Source of the DNA: DASSJM01 sp049587975
Lineage (GTDB): Bacteria > Actinomycetota > UBA4738 > HRBIN12
Assembly: GCA_049587975.1 (NCBI GenBank)
Contig: JBAVEY010000089.1
Coordinates: forward strand, 1-21,122
Length of the DNA: 21,122 nt
Reading direction: 5' to 3'
Positions within the stretch are counted from its first letter, which is position 1; the number at the start of each line of letters is the position of its first letter. Shown one piece after another: positions 21,108 to 21,122 of the stretch. The translations under genes were made by a program, and so were the position numbers. The notes under the pieces are model-generated. The model saw nothing but the letters and a program-made list of their open reading frames with translations. It made no database searches and had not been told where the DNA came from.

Positions 21108-21122
21108 GTGGCGAACCGGTTC

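Overview
The window is high-GC DNA (roughly 70% by eye) with many GTG starts and one TTG start. Genes are tightly packed, with ATGA/GTGA stop-start overlaps, and several -10-like hexamers of the form TANNNT lie 6-10 nt before start codons. These traits, a 387-residue Streptomyces-type class I xylose isomerase and a CGNR zinc-finger regulator together suggest a member of the Actinomycetota, perhaps an uncultured deep branch. The phylum is inferred from style and gene content, not from a marker gene. I see no rRNA, tRNA, CRISPR array, transposase or prophage gene.

Layout. 1-3765: Ppx/GppA phosphatase (+), a GNAT acetyltransferase (-), then divergently a CorA magnesium channel (+) followed directly by a small degenerate receiver-like protein. 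3766-4878: ispH (+), behind an intergenic region holding two palindromes. 4933-7520: a minus-strand pair made of a double-MgtE membrane transporter and a duplicated PhoU/TrkA-C protein. Their leader carries a candidate promoter and a 12-bp tandem repeat that encodes an (MSRR)n mini-ORF. 7549-9047: a minus-strand operon of a CGNR zinc-finger regulator and an HhH-GPD DNA glycosylase. It faces a plus-strand pair of unannotated small proteins (60 and 47 aa) across a compact promoter region in which the two -35 boxes occupy the same bases. 9522-13928: an IscA/HesB-like small protein, then a cyanophycin operon (cyanophycinase, cyanophycin synthetase, DksA/TraR-type zinc-finger protein). 13941-16891: a Gfo/Idh/MocA oxidoreductase (-) and, divergently, an SDR plus a second, xylose/dihydrodiol-dehydrogenase-type Gfo/Idh/MocA protein (+). 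16906-21036: a minus-strand sugar block of M24-peptidase-like protein, xylA and xylB, ending at a strong hairpin shared with the converging plus-strand operon.

How the genes fit together. The first 14 kb leans toward reserve polymers and ion balance: polyphosphate hydrolysis, two Mg2+ transporters of different families, a PhoU-like regulator, and cyanophycin synthesis and breakdown. The last 7 kb is sugar metabolism: xylose isomerase and xylulokinase form the isomerase route, and the neighbouring oxidoreductase could support an oxidative route. The most unusual structures are the repeat-encoded mini-ORF ahead of the MgtE-like gene, the mutually exclusive divergent promoter at about 9045-9164, and an M24-family protein that has lost both metal-binding aspartates.
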